The notes: a model not told the origin generated them from the sequence alone. A stretch of 64,000 bases of DNA from Deinococcus sp. HSC-46F16 (GCF_024171495.1 NZ_JALJZW010000001.1:434001-498000); one strand, 5' to 3'; positions 41,956-59,050 are shown, counted from the first letter of the stretch. Numbers and translations: made by a program.

Positions 41956-42521
41956 CCCCGACCTCCGGTTCCCTGCGAGTCCTCATCGGGGCGGGGGACC
42001 AGCGCTGGGACGGCTGGATTCCCACCGGGCGTGAGGAACTGGACCTGCTGGACCCCGGCACCTGGGCCGCGTGGTTCGGGGAGCGGCGGGCCGACGCCCT
42101 GCTGTGCGAGCACGTCTGGGAACACCTGACCGAGGAGGAAGGCCGCGCCGCCGCCCGCCTGCGCTTCGGATACCTGAAGCCCGGCGGGTTTCTGCGCGTG
42201 GCCGTGCCCGACGCCAACTTCCCCGACCCCGAGTACCAGAACGTGGTGCAGGTGGGCGGTCCCGGTCCGGCCGACCATCCGGCCGCCGACCACAAGGTCG
42301 TGTACGACCACCGCCGCCTGAGCGCCGTCTTTCTGGACGCGGGGTTCGAGGTCCGGCTGCTCGAATACTGTGACGACTCGGGCCGGTTTCACGCCCAGGA
42401 CTGGGACGTGGAGACCGGCCCGATCTACCGCTCCTGGCGGCTGGACCACCGCAACCGGGAGGGGCGCCTGGGGTTCGTCCCGCTGATTCTCGATGCGGTC
42501 AGACCGCTGCCAGCCCCTTGA
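41952..42521 (+). CDS. SAM-dependent methyltransferase-like protein
   Basis: 189 residues from GTG 41952. The central [38 protein letters not shown] matches class I methyltransferases (acidic motif, post-motif and PGG loop). The glycine-rich motif I is replaced by the short LRVLIGAGDQRWDGW, as in predicted methyltransferases fused to glycosyltransferase loci. The C-terminal IYRSWRLDHRNREGRLGFVPLILDA is conserved in that group. Substrate unknown. Its end overlaps the convergent gene by 23 bp. Confidence 0.82.
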
Positions 42522-42882
42522 CCGCCCCCTCGACGAGTTGCGCGAGGCGCTCCCGCGTGAAGGGCCGCTTGCCCTCCAGCAGCCCGGCCCCGCCCGCGTG
42601 GAGGTGCCAGTGCTTGGAGCCGCCCATCAGCCGCAGCGAGACGCCCTTCAGGTCCACGTGCCGGGGGCTGACCGCCGCGACCATCAGGGGCTGCCCGTTC
42701 GCCGTGAGCGCTGCGCTCATGACTGTGGTGGGCAGGTCGTAGGGCCGCTCCATGCGGTAGATGTAGTCGGGAAAATCCGCGACCTTCTGGAACCCCAGGC
42801 CCCGCGCCGCCGCTTCCGCCTCCAGCCACGAAAGAAGCTCGACCCACTGCGCGTACAGCCGCCCGTCATCTGCGTGTGCCAT
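42499..42882 (-). CDS. Conserved-looking hypothetical protein
   Basis: 127 residues from ATG 42882, with TATGCT (42898-42893, minus) 10 nt upstream. Soluble alpha/beta pattern: WVELLSWLEAEAAARGLGFQKVADFPDYIYRMERPYDLPTTVMSAALTANGQPLMVAAVSPRHVDLKGVSLRLMGG then HWHLHAGG. I do not recognise a family; no transmembrane segment, signal or metal motif beyond the HWHLH cluster. Convergent with the methyltransferase gene. Confidence 0.75.
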   Translation of the reverse strand: MAHADDGRLYAQWVELLSWLEAEAAARGLGFQKVADFPDYIYRMERPYDLPTTVMSAALTANGQPLMVAAVSPRHVDLKGVSLRLMGGSKHWHLHAGGAGLLEGKRPFTRERLAQLVEGAVKGLAAV

Positions 42883-42898
42883 GTGTGGGGGCAGCATA
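42883..42898 (-). promoter_or_regulatory. -10 box of the hypothetical gene at 42499
   Basis: TATGCT (42898-42893, minus), 10 nt to ATG 42882. Confidence 0.45.
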
Positions 42899-42986
42899 GC
42901 AAGCGGCCAGCCGCCAGCTTCCAGCGACTGGCCCCCGGCCGGATGGCGGATGCCTCTCGCTCCAGCTCCGTGATTTCCTGCCGGGC

Positions 42987-43538
42987 ATGCAGCGCGTCAT
43001 CGTGATCGGCACCACCGGCAGTGGCAAGACCACCCTCGCCCGTGCGCTCGCCGCGCGGCTGGGCGTGCCCCACGGCGAGCAGGACGCCTGGAACCATCTT
43101 CCGGGCTGGCAAGAGGCCCCCCGCGAGGGGTTCCGCGCCCAGGTCGCCGCTTTCACCGCCGGGGACACCTGGGTGATGGACGGCAATTACAGCAAGGCCC
43201 GCGACCTCGGCTGGGTGCGGGCCGACACGCTGGTGTGGCTGGACTACCCCGGTCCGGTCGTGTTCTGGCGGCTGCTGACGCGCACCGTGCGCCGCATCGC
43301 CCGGCGGCAGGAGCTGTGGAACGGCAACCGCGAGCACCTCCGCAATGCGCTGAAGGCCGACTCGCCGCTGCCGTGGTTTTTCAAGACCCACTGGCGACGG
43401 CGCCGGGAAACGCCCGCCCTCCTCGCCGACTATCCCCACCTGCGGGTCGTGCGGCTGCGAACGCCGGGGGAAGCGGCGCGGTGGCTGGCGGCCCTCAGCC
43501 CTGAAGCAGTATCCGGCCCCCCGCCGCGTCCAGCGTGA
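42987..43538 (+). CDS. P-loop kinase (FlaR/adenylate-kinase-like)
   Basis: 183 residues from ATG 42987. Walker A GTTGSGKTTLA at residues 8-18, then a HWxPGW-like substrate segment (DAWNHLPGWQEAPREGF), WVMDGNYSKARDLGWVRADTLVWLDYP, and an Arg-rich lid (RTVRRIARRQELWNGNREHLRNAL). This matches the topology-modulation-protein/FlaR group of small P-loop NTPases, whose substrate is undefined. It ends 44 bp inside the convergent GH13 gene. Confidence 0.88.
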   Translation: MQRVIVIGTTGSGKTTLARALAARLGVPHGEQDAWNHLPGWQEAPREGFRAQVAAFTAGDTWVMDGNYSKARDLGWVRADTLVWLDYPGPVVFWRLLTRTVRRIARRQELWNGNREHLRNALKADSPLPWFFKTHWRRRRETPALLADYPHLRVVRLRTPGEAARWLAALSPEAVSGPPPRPA

Positions 43539-45327
43539 CCTCGCCGCCCGTCAGTGTCTCGCCGCGCAGGGTGTCCCGCCACTCCCCCGCCGGGAGGGTC
43601 AGCGTCACCGGATGCGCTTCCGGGCGGCGGCTGGCGACCACCACGGCCCGCTCGACCCCGCCTCCCGCGCCCGTGTACTCGCGCAGGAAGGCCAGCGCGT
43701 CCGCCTCCGCGTGCAGGAAGCGCAGGGTGCCCTCCTGCAAGACCCGCGTGCTCCGCCGCAGCCGGATCAGGGCCTGCACCCGCTCCCGCAGCCCCGTGTC
43801 CCAGGCGGCCTCGTCCCAGGGCATGCTCTCGCGGCACCACGGCATCATCCCCGGCTGGCGCTGGCTGAGGCCGACCTCCGTGCCGTAGTAGGTGCAGGGC
43901 ACGCCGGGATAGCCCATCAGCAGGGTGAAGGCCGCCAGAAATCGCGTCCGGTCCTCGCCCAGCCGGTAGAGCGCCCGCCCGATGTCGTGCGATTCGAGGA
44001 GGTTGAACATGCTCAGCGCGACCGGTGGCGCGAGGACGTGCCAGGCATCAAACAGCAGCTCGGCCAGCTCCTCCCCGTCCACTCGGCTGGGGCGCCCGTA
44101 GTGGTCCTGCCCACCCAGCCACTGCATGACCGGCAACCCGAAGCCGTGGTAGTTCATCGCGCCGTCCTCGCCCTGCCCGTCCAGCGCGTGCTCGGGGTCG
44201 AAGAAGCGTTCGCCGAAGACGTAGGCGTCGGGCCGTTCCTCGCGGGCGGCCTGCTTCAGCGCCCGGTGCAGCTCCAGATTGTCCTCGTCGCTGCCCCCCG
44301 TACCGATCATGTGGGCCACGTCCAGCCGCCAGCCCGCCGCGCCCCGCCGCAACCACTCGCGGACCACGCTGCGCTCGCCGTTCAGAAACTCCGACACAGC
44401 CTCCGGTGCCCGGTAGTCGATCTTGGGCAGGCTGGGCAGGTCGAAAAAGGCGTGATAGGGCGGCTTGCCCGGCTCGTCGCGCCAGGTGAAGAGGGACCGT
44501 TCCGGCGCCGCCTCGTCCCCCAGCGCCGCCTGAAAGAGGGCGTGCTCGTTCCCCACATGGTTGAACACCCCGTCGAGCACCAGCCGGAAGCCTCGCGCGT
44601 CCGCCGCCGCCTGCAACTCGGCCCACGCGGCGTCCCCGCCGAGGTGCGGGTCCACATGGCGGTAGTCGCTGATGTCGTAGCGGTGGTTGGAGGGCGAAAC
44701 GAAGATCGGCGTGAGCCACAGCGCGTTCACCCCGAGGTCCTCCAGGTACGGCAGCGCCTGGGTTACCCCCTGGAGGTCGCCGCCGTAGTGGGCGTGGATG
44801 TCGCCTGCCTTGGTGATGGGCGATCCCCACTCGGCCTTCTCCACCGGGCGGCCTTGGTAGACGTATTCACCGTCCCGCACGTCGTTCGCGGGGTCCCCGT
44901 TGCGAAAGCGGTCGGGAAAGACCTGATAGAAGACGCTGCGCCACGCCCACTCGGGCGCCCGGTGTCCGGCGAGGTACCCAAACCAGCTCCGGAAGCCCCG
45001 CCGCACCCGGTGCAGCCCCAGCGCGGTGAGGTGCAGGCTGTCGCGCGGCAGTTCCAGCGTCCAGGCGTAGCGCACGCGGGCGGCGTCCAGCGGCAGCTCG
45101 GCCTCGAACCAGCGGCCCTCTCCGGCCCCGCCCACCTCGGTCGCCCGCACGCTCTCGATCTCGCCCACCCGCACGAAGTCGAGCCGCACGCCCGTCACGT
45201 CCCCGGCCCCCTCACCCGTCACGCGCAGGCGCAGCCGCACGCCCTCGCCTATGCCCGCCCCCAGCCGCCCCGTGTAGCCGGGGGTATGGTCGTGCGCAGC
45301 GCTGATGCCTGTTCTGTAGTCCCTCAT
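43495..45327 (-). CDS. GH13 alpha-glucan hydrolase (neopullulanase/maltodextrin glucosidase-like)
   Basis: 610 residues from ATG 45327, with GGAGG (45336-45332) 5 nt upstream. An N-terminal CBM34-like beta domain precedes a TIM barrel with the four GH13 blocks: LVLDGVFNHVG, GWRLDVAHMIG (nucleophile Asp), VFGERFFD (acid/base Glu) and LLESHDIGR (third acid; His-Asp kept). A C-terminal beta domain closes it. No signal peptide, so it should act on cytoplasmic maltodextrins or glycogen. Domain order and length match GH13_21. Confidence 0.93.
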   Translation of the reverse strand: MRDYRTGISAAHDHTPGYTGRLGAGIGEGVRLRLRVTGEGAGDVTGVRLDFVRVGEIESVRATEVGGAGEGRWFEAELPLDAARVRYAWTLELPRDSLHLTALGLHRVRRGFRSWFGYLAGHRAPEWAWRSVFYQVFPDRFRNGDPANDVRDGEYVYQGRPVEKAEWGSPITKAGDIHAHYGGDLQGVTQALPYLEDLGVNALWLTPIFVSPSNHRYDISDYRHVDPHLGGDAAWAELQAAADARGFRLVLDGVFNHVGNEHALFQAALGDEAAPERSLFTWRDEPGKPPYHAFFDLPSLPKIDYRAPEAVSEFLNGERSVVREWLRRGAAGWRLDVAHMIGTGGSDEDNLELHRALKQAAREERPDAYVFGERFFDPEHALDGQGEDGAMNYHGFGLPVMQWLGGQDHYGRPSRVDGEELAELLFDAWHVLAPPVALSMFNLLESHDIGRALYRLGEDRTRFLAAFTLLMGYPGVPCTYYGTEVGLSQRQPGMMPWCRESMPWDEAAWDTGLRERVQALIRLRRSTRVLQEGTLRFLHAEADALAFLREYTGAGGGVERAVVVASRRPEAHPVTLTLPAGEWRDTLRGETLTGGEVTLDAAGGRILLQG

Positions 45328-45348
45328 CTCGTCCTCCATGCCGCGTTC

Positions 45349-45398
45349 GCCGGGCACGGCCCTCCTCCTGTCACTGCGGAAGAGAGGTCGTGCCCGGC
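45349..45398. repeat. Inverted repeat between GH13 and BMP paralogue 2
   Basis: GCCGGGCACG (45349-45358) / CGTGCCCGGC (45389-45398), perfect 10-bp arms around 30 nt, in the divergent promoter region. Confidence 0.4.
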
Positions 45399-45530
45399 GG
45401 GGAGCAAGCGTTGCCTTCGGGTTTGGGGGCAGTCTGCGCGGACCGACCGGGAAAGGTCAAGCGGGCCGGACCACCCCCACCCCCCCAGCGGCGTCAGGCC
45501 TCTGTAAGAGGGGGGCGGGGAAGATGGTGT

Positions 45531-46640
45531 ATGCGTCCACAATCCGCGTTGCTGGCTTCCCTGTCCGCCCTGCTGCTCGGTTCCGCCCACGCCATCGGCT
45601 TCACGGTGGGGATCGGGTTCGACCTGGGGGGCCGTCAGGACGGGGGCTTCAACCAGACGGTGTACCAGGGAGTGCAGCGGGTAATCGCCGAGACGGGCGG
45701 GCAGGTCCGCACCTTCGAGCCGGGACAGTACGACGAGGTGGGGCGCGGCATCCCCGGCCTGGTGCGCTCCGGCGCGAAGGTCGTGATCGGGGTGGGCTAC
45801 GCGAACAACGCGGCGCTCACGGCGGCGGCGGCGGCGGCACCCGACACCCGGTTCATCCTGGTGGACGACCTGCCCAAAGGGGCCAACACCGTGGGCCTGC
45901 GCTTCCGCGAGCAGGAGGGCAGCTTCCTGGCCGGGTACCTCGCAGGCAAGCAGAGCGCGACCGGACGGGTGGGCTTTATCGGCGGCACCGATATTCCGGT
46001 GATTCGGCGCTTCAAGGCGGGGTTCGAGGCAGGGGTGGCCTTCGCCTGCCCCGGCTGTCAGGTCACCAGCGTGTATGTCAGCGACTCCAGCGCGGGCTTC
46101 AACCTGCCGGGCACCGCCAAGCTGCTCGCCGGGCAGCTCACCCGCAACGGCAACGACATCATCTACGCGGCGGCGGGCGCGAGTGGCCGGGGCGTGATCG
46201 ACCACATCAAGGCCCAGCCCTGCCTCAAGGTGGGGACGCTGCCCCCCGACCTGAAGTTCCGCGCCGACCCATATGCCGCCGTGCCCAGGAGCGCCGCCTA
46301 CCGCAAGGCCTGCGCGGGCGACAGCCGCCCGGTCTTCTTCATCGGGGTGGACACCAACCAGAACGCGCTGGGCGACTTCGACAAGAACCCGGCCACCCTC
46401 AACCACGGCCTGACCTCCATGCTCAAGCGGGTGGACAACGCCGTCTATACCGTGGTCAAGGACGTGGCGATGGGGCGGCCCTGGAAAAGCGGCGACCGCT
46501 CCTTCGGCCTGAGCAACGGCGGCATCGGGCTGGCCTTCGACCGCTACAACGAGGCCCTGATTCCGTCCCAGATGAAGGTCAATCTGGAGAAGTTGCAGGC
46601 CCTGATCGTCAAGGGCACGGTCAAGGTGCCCGCCCAGTAG
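45531..46640 (+). CDS. BMP family substrate-binding protein (paralogue 2)
   Basis: 369 residues from ATG 45531. Signal peptide MRPQSALLASLSALLLGSAHA, then the BMP/PnrA type I binding fold: GIGFDLGGRQDGGFNQTVYQGVQR, GVGYANNAAL, VGFIGGTDIPVIRRFKAGFEAG, YAAAGASGRGVIDHI, and the block FFIGVDTNQNALGDFDKNPATLNHGLTSMLKRVDNAVY shared with the gene at 36207 (same length). Two cysteine positions are shared as well. No transporter genes adjacent. The two copies differ in the ligand-cleft loops, so ligands may differ. Confidence 0.9.
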   Translation: MRPQSALLASLSALLLGSAHAIGFTVGIGFDLGGRQDGGFNQTVYQGVQRVIAETGGQVRTFEPGQYDEVGRGIPGLVRSGAKVVIGVGYANNAALTAAAAAAPDTRFILVDDLPKGANTVGLRFREQEGSFLAGYLAGKQSATGRVGFIGGTDIPVIRRFKAGFEAGVAFACPGCQVTSVYVSDSSAGFNLPGTAKLLAGQLTRNGNDIIYAAAGASGRGVIDHIKAQPCLKVGTLPPDLKFRADPYAAVPRSAAYRKACAGDSRPVFFIGVDTNQNALGDFDKNPATLNHGLTSMLKRVDNAVYTVVKDVAMGRPWKSGDRSFGLSNGGIGLAFDRYNEALIPSQMKVNLEKLQALIVKGTVKVPAQ

Positions 46641-46686
46641 GACCCGCCCAGTAGCCCCCGCCCCCAACGTCCCGCACGGGCGCAGG

Positions 46687-46700
46687 TAGACTGCCCGCAT
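46687..46700 (+). promoter_or_regulatory. Leaderless -10 box of ispG
   Basis: TAGACT (46687-46692) and 8 nt to ATG 46701. Confidence 0.55.
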
Positions 46701-47926
<1,226 letters not shown>

Positions 47927-47930
<4 letters not shown>

Positions 47931-48328
47931 ACCTCTGGGGACCCGGTGCATTCGACAATGAAGTCGGCGCGGCGTTCGCGCAGGAAGTGGCACAAGACGG
48001 CGCCTTCGCCCTGGCCGAGGCCTTCGACGTGGCCCTCGACCCCGACACCGACTTCCTCGCCGCCGAGGAAGGCTGGCGCACCCTGGCCGCCGCCGAGGTG
48101 CTGGCCGCTGCGCTGACGGGCGACACCTCCCGCCTCACCGACGCGGGGCTGCGGGCCTGGGTCGCCGGAGCCGACACCGCCGAACTGGAGGGCCTGCGCG
48201 AGGTAGCCCACGCCGCCGTCTCGCGCGTCCTCGTCGGGGACAGCGAACTTCCCGACCTGTGGGCCGACGCCGGGGACGAGGCGGCGTGGCGGACCGAGGT
48301 AGAGCGGGTGCGGGGGGCGCTGGGCTGA
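47927..48328 (+). CDS. DUF4259 domain protein
   Basis: 133 residues from GTG 47927 overlapping the ispG stop. The opening [21 protein letters not shown] matches the WGxGxFDND signature of DUF4259, followed by an all-helical body. Function unknown. Linked translationally with ispG and convergent with the DppA-type gene 3 nt away. Confidence 0.85.
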
Positions 48329-48331
48329 CGC

Positions 48332-49183
48332 TCAGGCGTTTAGCTTGACCTCCGCCACCCGTGCCAGCATCCGGAACATGCCGAAGAGGTGCAGCGCGTC
48401 CCCGCTCTCCCAGGCCACCGTCTCGGCGTCCACCCGCGTCACGCCGGGCACCCGCTCGCACTGATCGGCGCGGGCCTGATGGTCGAAGCGCAGTTCGGCA
48501 TGGGCAGGCCAGCGGGTCGTGTACGGCGTGGCCCCCGCCGCCCCACGCACCGCCCGCTCGGCGGCTTCCCGGATGCGCTCGCGGGCCTCCTGCGGGTGGA
48601 GGTGGACGGCGGCAAAGGTGCTCAGCCCCTCCTTAACGGGCATGATGACCACCCCTTCGCCCAGTTCCGCCGTGATCTCGGCCAGTGCCACGTCATCCCC
48701 GGCAGCGAACACCACGGGCACCCCGTAATGTCCGGCGACGAGCGCGTTCAGGCCGTACTCGCCCGTGGAGCGGCCGTTGATCCGCACGTCCCGAAGAAAG
48801 CCGTTCCAGGTGTGCGCCAGCGGCCCGCGCACGCTGCCCGCCCGCGCGTGGTAGCCCACGAACAGGAGCGCCCCCACGCCCTCCTCCTGCACGCCCTGAA
48901 CCATGCTCAGCGGCTTGTCGTTCCCGGTCGTGAAGCGCACGCCGCGCGGCAGCAACTCGGGCAGGAGGTTGCGCATCGTGTCGTGCGAGTCGTTGACCAG
49001 CACGCCCGTCGCGCCTGCGGCCAGTGCACCCTCGGCTGCCGCTGCCGCCTCCAGCGTCATCTGGGTACGGGCAGCCTGGTACTCGGCCCCGTTCACCAGG
49101 CCCCCAAACTCGGGCGGGCTGACCTGGACCCAGCTCGCCACCCCGCACACGCCCTCCATGTCCACGCTGATCACGACCTTCAT
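48332..49183 (-). CDS. M55 family D-aminopeptidase (DppA-like)
   Basis: 283 residues from ATG 49183. Signature MKVVISVDMEGVCGV with the zinc-binding Asp/Glu pair, VLVNDSHDTMRNL, GVGALLFVGYHARAG (zinc His) and HTWNGFLRDVRINGRSTGEYGLNAL. DppA releases N-terminal D-Ala from peptides, useful in recycling cell-wall peptides. The leaderless start is TACGCT, 7 nt, ATG. Divergent from map. Confidence 0.93.
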   Translation of the reverse strand: MKVVISVDMEGVCGVASWVQVSPPEFGGLVNGAEYQAARTQMTLEAAAAAEGALAAGATGVLVNDSHDTMRNLLPELLPRGVRFTTGNDKPLSMVQGVQEEGVGALLFVGYHARAGSVRGPLAHTWNGFLRDVRINGRSTGEYGLNALVAGHYGVPVVFAAGDDVALAEITAELGEGVVIMPVKEGLSTFAAVHLHPQEARERIREAAERAVRGAAGATPYTTRWPAHAELRFDHQARADQCERVPGVTRVDAETVAWESGDALHLFGMFRMLARVAEVKLNA

Positions 49184-49196
49184 GCCCGGCAGCGTA
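49184..49196 (-). promoter_or_regulatory. Leaderless -10 box of the DppA-type gene
   Basis: TACGCT (49196-49191, minus) and 7 nt to ATG 49183. Confidence 0.55.
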
Positions 49197-49234
49197 GCGT
49201 GCCCGGCGTCTCCAGCCCCGCTGCGGCGGTGTGC

Positions 49235-49248
49235 TAGTCTCATCCGTT
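49235..49248 (+). promoter_or_regulatory. Leaderless -10 box of map
   Basis: TAGTCT (49235-49240) and 8 nt to ATG 49249. Confidence 0.55.
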
Positions 49249-50010
<762 letters not shown>

Positions 50011-50020
50011 GGGCAGGAGA

Positions 50021-50062
50021 AAGGGGGAGCCGCTGGCAATACCGCCGGGCTCCCCCTCTCTT
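50021..50062. terminator. Bidirectional terminator after map
   Basis: GGGGGAGCC (50023-50031) / GGCTCCCCC (50048-50056), 9 bp, followed by TCTCTT on the plus strand and TTTCTCC on the minus strand; lies between convergent genes. Confidence 0.75.
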
Positions 50063-50069
50063 GTGGATC

Positions 50070-51365
<1,296 letters not shown>

Positions 51366-51387
51366 GGGGAGGGGCACCTTTCGGGGT

Positions 51388-52235
<848 letters not shown>

Positions 52236-52242
<7 letters not shown>

Positions 52243-52742
52243 GTGTCCCCCCCCCCCGGAGGCGGCCACGCCCCCAACGCCTGCCGCACGGTGACCACCT
52301 GCCCGAAGTGGTGGGCCGTGTGCAGAGCGAAGTCGGCCAGCAGCTCCCCGATGGTTTCGTCGTGGTTGACCGGGTTGGCGAGGTCCGGGCGGGCGGTGTG
52401 GGTGTCCACCCGCGCGAGCAGCTCGTAGAACTCGGCTTTCACGCGCGGCCAGTCCTGCGGGGTCACGGTGGGCCAGGTGTCGGCGGCGTGGGCGGGGTAG
52501 GGGAGGCTCTCTCCCATCTCGATGATGTCGAGCATCCAGCGGTTCCACCAGTTCACGTGGGCCACCAGCTCGGCCACCGAATGCGGCAGCCCGTCCGGGC
52601 GGCGGGCAGCGGCGTCGGCGTCCAGGCCGCTCAGCGCCGCCTCCACGCCCACAAAGGCCTGCCCGCCCCGGAACAGCTTGGGCAGCAGCCGGGCGAAGGC
52701 GAGCTGGGCACGCTCGTTGCGGTCGGGTTGGGGGTCGGTCAT
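52236..52742 (-). CDS. DinB family protein
   Basis: 168 residues from ATG 52742. Four-helix DinB/YfiT-like fold with the histidine triad in VAELVAHVNWWNRWML and FALHTAHHFGQVVTVRQALG. DinB_2-type proteins are metal-binding and include thiol transferases; several Deinococcus members respond to DNA damage, but I see no RDRM here. First gene of the run leading to the class III aminotransferase. Confidence 0.88.
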
Positions 52743-52772
52743 GGCGTCAGTCTCGCAGAAGGGGAGGCGGGG

Positions 52773-52785
52773 TAGCCTGCTCCGG
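52773..52785 (+). promoter_or_regulatory. Leaderless -10 box of the DUF4180 gene
   Basis: TAGCCT (52773-52778) and 7 nt to ATG 52786; divergent from DinB. Confidence 0.55.
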
Positions 52786-53133
52786 ATGAAGGACGAACCT
52801 CGGGTCAAGACGGCGGGGGAACTGGGCGTGAGTGTCCAGAGCCTGCCCGACGTCTTCCACCTGATCGGCGCTGCCTGGGGCCTGGACGGGCTGATCCTCA
52901 CCGCAGCGGACCTCGGCCCGGAGTTCTTCCAGCTTCGCAGCGGGCTGGCGGGCGAACTCTTCCAGAAGCTCACCAACTATGGCCTCCGCACGGCGCTGAT
53001 CCTGCCGGACTTCGCCGCCCACGGCGAACGCTTCGCCGAACTCGCCCACGAACACGCCGCCCACCCCCTGATTCGTTTCGTTCGCACCGAGGCCGAAGCG
53101 CGGGCATGGCTCGGGGCCAGCGCCGCGCCCTAG
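52786..53133 (+). CDS. DUF4180 domain protein
   Basis: 115 residues from ATG 52786. SVQSLPDVFHLIGAAWGLDGLILTAADLGPEFFQLRSGLAGELFQKLTNYGLRTALILPD matches the DUF4180 pattern of small alpha/beta proteins. Function unknown; no signal or membrane segment. Monocistronic, convergent with pruA with only 2 nt between stops. Confidence 0.88.
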   Translation: MKDEPRVKTAGELGVSVQSLPDVFHLIGAAWGLDGLILTAADLGPEFFQLRSGLAGELFQKLTNYGLRTALILPDFAAHGERFAELAHEHAAHPLIRFVRTEAEARAWLGASAAP

Positions 53134-53135
53134 CC

Positions 53136-54713
<1,578 letters not shown>

Positions 54714-54740
54714 GGTCCTGCCTCCTTGGGTATGAAGGCG

Positions 54741-54770
54741 AGCCTAACACGCTCTCTGAAAGGGCACAAA
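54741..54770 (-). promoter_or_regulatory. pruA promoter
   Basis: TTTGTG (54770-54765), 18-nt spacer, TAGGCT (54746-54741), minus strand; leader of about 20 nt with AGGAGG. Confidence 0.5.
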
Positions 54771-54798
54771 CCCGCTGTCAGTCGGCAAAAAAGGACTT

Positions 54799-54824
54799 AG
54801 AAGTCACTCCTGGCGGCGACTTCT
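54799..54824. promoter_or_regulatory. Inverted repeat upstream of pruA
   Basis: AGAAGTC (54799-54805) / GACTTCT (54818-54824), 12-nt spacer, about 30 bp upstream of the pruA -35. Could be an activator site; a T6 run 6 nt past it on the minus strand also allows a terminator. Confidence 0.35.
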
Positions 54825-54866
54825 GAGACCCGCTGACCTGGCAAGTGAAAGGTGGTGACCCTCACC

Positions 54867-54902
54867 AAAAGGGCAGGACCCCAGGCTGCCCCGGAGTCCT
54901 GC
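54867..54902 (-). terminator. Terminator of the acyl-CoA ligase gene
   Basis: GCAGGAC (54873-54879) / GTCCTGC (54896-54902) with a 16-nt loop; on the minus strand followed by CCTTTTGG. Confidence 0.7.
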
Positions 54903-54920
54903 GTGGTCAGTTGGGAAAGG

Positions 54921-56618
<1,698 letters not shown>

Positions 56619-56702
56619 TCACGCTCCTCGCGCTCCCGCTGGGCCGCACCCGCCGCCTCAGCGTGGCGGCGGGCGGGGTGGGGGCGACTTGACATTGAAC
56701 TG

Positions 56703-56708
56703 AGTATA
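56703..56708 (-). promoter_or_regulatory. -10 box of the acyl-CoA ligase gene
   Basis: TATACT on the minus strand gives a leader of about 80 nt. On the plus strand a perfect TTGACA (56690-56695) is present without a suitably spaced -10. Confidence 0.45.
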
Positions 56709-56749
56709 AGCACACCCCGCTCCCCCCGCGCCTCCCCCGGGGGCCGTGC

Positions 56750-56762
56750 CACACTGGCCCGC
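56750..56762 (+). promoter_or_regulatory. -10 box of the deaminase-ribokinase unit
   Basis: CACACT (56750-56755) with 7 nt to ATG 56763; fits the leaderless spacing of this genome, though not TANNNT. Confidence 0.35.
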
Positions 56763-58174
<1,412 letters not shown>

Positions 58175-58188
58175 GTCGGGGACGGGGG

Positions 58189-58281
58189 GCGAGCGAAGCG
58201 AGGAGCAAAAGACCGGCTGGCGGCGGTGGAAGAACCTCCGGTGCTTTCCCGGAGGTTCTGAAATCAGAGCCACTCGGTCTT
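58189..58281. repeat. Nested inverted repeat, possible diverged copy of the 16.3-kb element
   Basis: Perfect 11-bp hairpin AGAACCTCCGG (58231-58241) / CCGGAGGTTCT (58249-58259) nested in outer arms AAGACCG (58209-58215) / CGGTCTT (58275-58281). The words GAGCGAAGCGAGGAGCAAAA and GGTGCTTTCCCGGAGG parallel GAGCGGAGCGAGCAGGAAC and GGCGCTTTCCCGAGGAG of the element at 16321. Non-coding. Confidence 0.4.
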
Positions 58282-58298
58282 CGGCGGCCCTCCAGCGC

Positions 58299-58313
58299 TA
58301 GGCTGAGCGCACG
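58299..58313 (+). promoter_or_regulatory. -10 box of the DUF1999 gene
   Basis: TAGGCT (58299-58304) with 9 nt to ATG 58314. Confidence 0.5.
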
Positions 58314-58820
58314 ATGCTCCGCTACCGCACCTTTACCGAGGCCGATTTCGAGGCCCTCGCCCAGCTCGACCTCACCGCCCAGCACATGGCCGATCCCGCT
58401 TTCGACACTCTGCCGGAGCGCGAGCGCACGGGCCGCCTGAGCACCAGCCTCGCCGCCCTGAAGTTCTACGAGCGCAGCGAACATTCCTTCGTCGCGCAGG
58501 GGGAGGGGACAGGCCTCGCGGGGGCCGTCCTCGCCCAGCATGTCTGGCAGGGGGACCGGCCCATCGTCCTGGTGCGGTCGCTGCTGCTGGCGCCCGACGC
58601 GCCGGGGGAAGCGGCGGCGGGCCTGCTCCACGCCGTCGTCAAGAGTGCGTACGACAGCGCGGTGTACGAGGTCCACTTCCCGGTGACGCCCGCGCTGGAG
58701 GGAGCCGCCCAGCAGGAGGAAGCGCACCTCGTCGGGGGCTACGGCGTCTGTCACCTCGGCACCCGCGCGGTCACCGCGCCGGGCACCCGATTGGCCAGGG
58801 CGGATGGGGGCGCGGCATAA
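58314..58820 (+). CDS. DUF1999 (GNAT-like) protein
   Basis: 168 residues. [37 protein letters not shown] and [39 protein letters not shown] match DUF1999, a GNAT-like family I know from Thermus and Deinococcus. Acetyl-CoA motif A is recognisable but weak; substrate unknown. Its TAA overlaps the next start as TAATG. Confidence 0.85.
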   Translation: MLRYRTFTEADFEALAQLDLTAQHMADPAFDTLPERERTGRLSTSLAALKFYERSEHSFVAQGEGTGLAGAVLAQHVWQGDRPIVLVRSLLLAPDAPGEAAAGLLHAVVKSAYDSAVYEVHFPVTPALEGAAQQEEAHLVGGYGVCHLGTRAVTAPGTRLARADGGAA

Positions 58821-59044
58821 TGGCTGCCATGACAGGCAAGCCCACCCGTGTGCTGCTCGGCGTGCGCGGCATGACCCGCGACGCGGGCGAGCGCGTCGCC
58901 CAGCACCTCCGTTCCCTTCCCGGTGTCGCCCAGGCCACCCCCGACGAGGGCCAGATCGAAGTCCACTACGACCCCTCCCAGCACACCGTGATGGACCTCG
59001 TGCGGGCCGTGCGCTCGCAGGGGTTCCTGGCCGGGATGCTCTGA
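58820..59044 (+). CDS. HMA-like domain protein lacking the metal cysteines
   Basis: 74 residues from ATG 58820 (ATG 58829 also possible). The ferredoxin-like HMA pattern is visible: [60 protein letters not shown]. Where copper chaperones have GMTCxxC, this reads GMTRDAG, so both cysteines are replaced and copper binding by that site is not possible. Coupled to DUF1999 and followed 6 nt later by DUF503. Role unknown. Confidence 0.75.
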   Translation: MAAMTGKPTRVLLGVRGMTRDAGERVAQHLRSLPGVAQATPDEGQIEVHYDPSQHTVMDLVRAVRSQGFLAGML

Positions 59045-59050
59045 AGGCCC

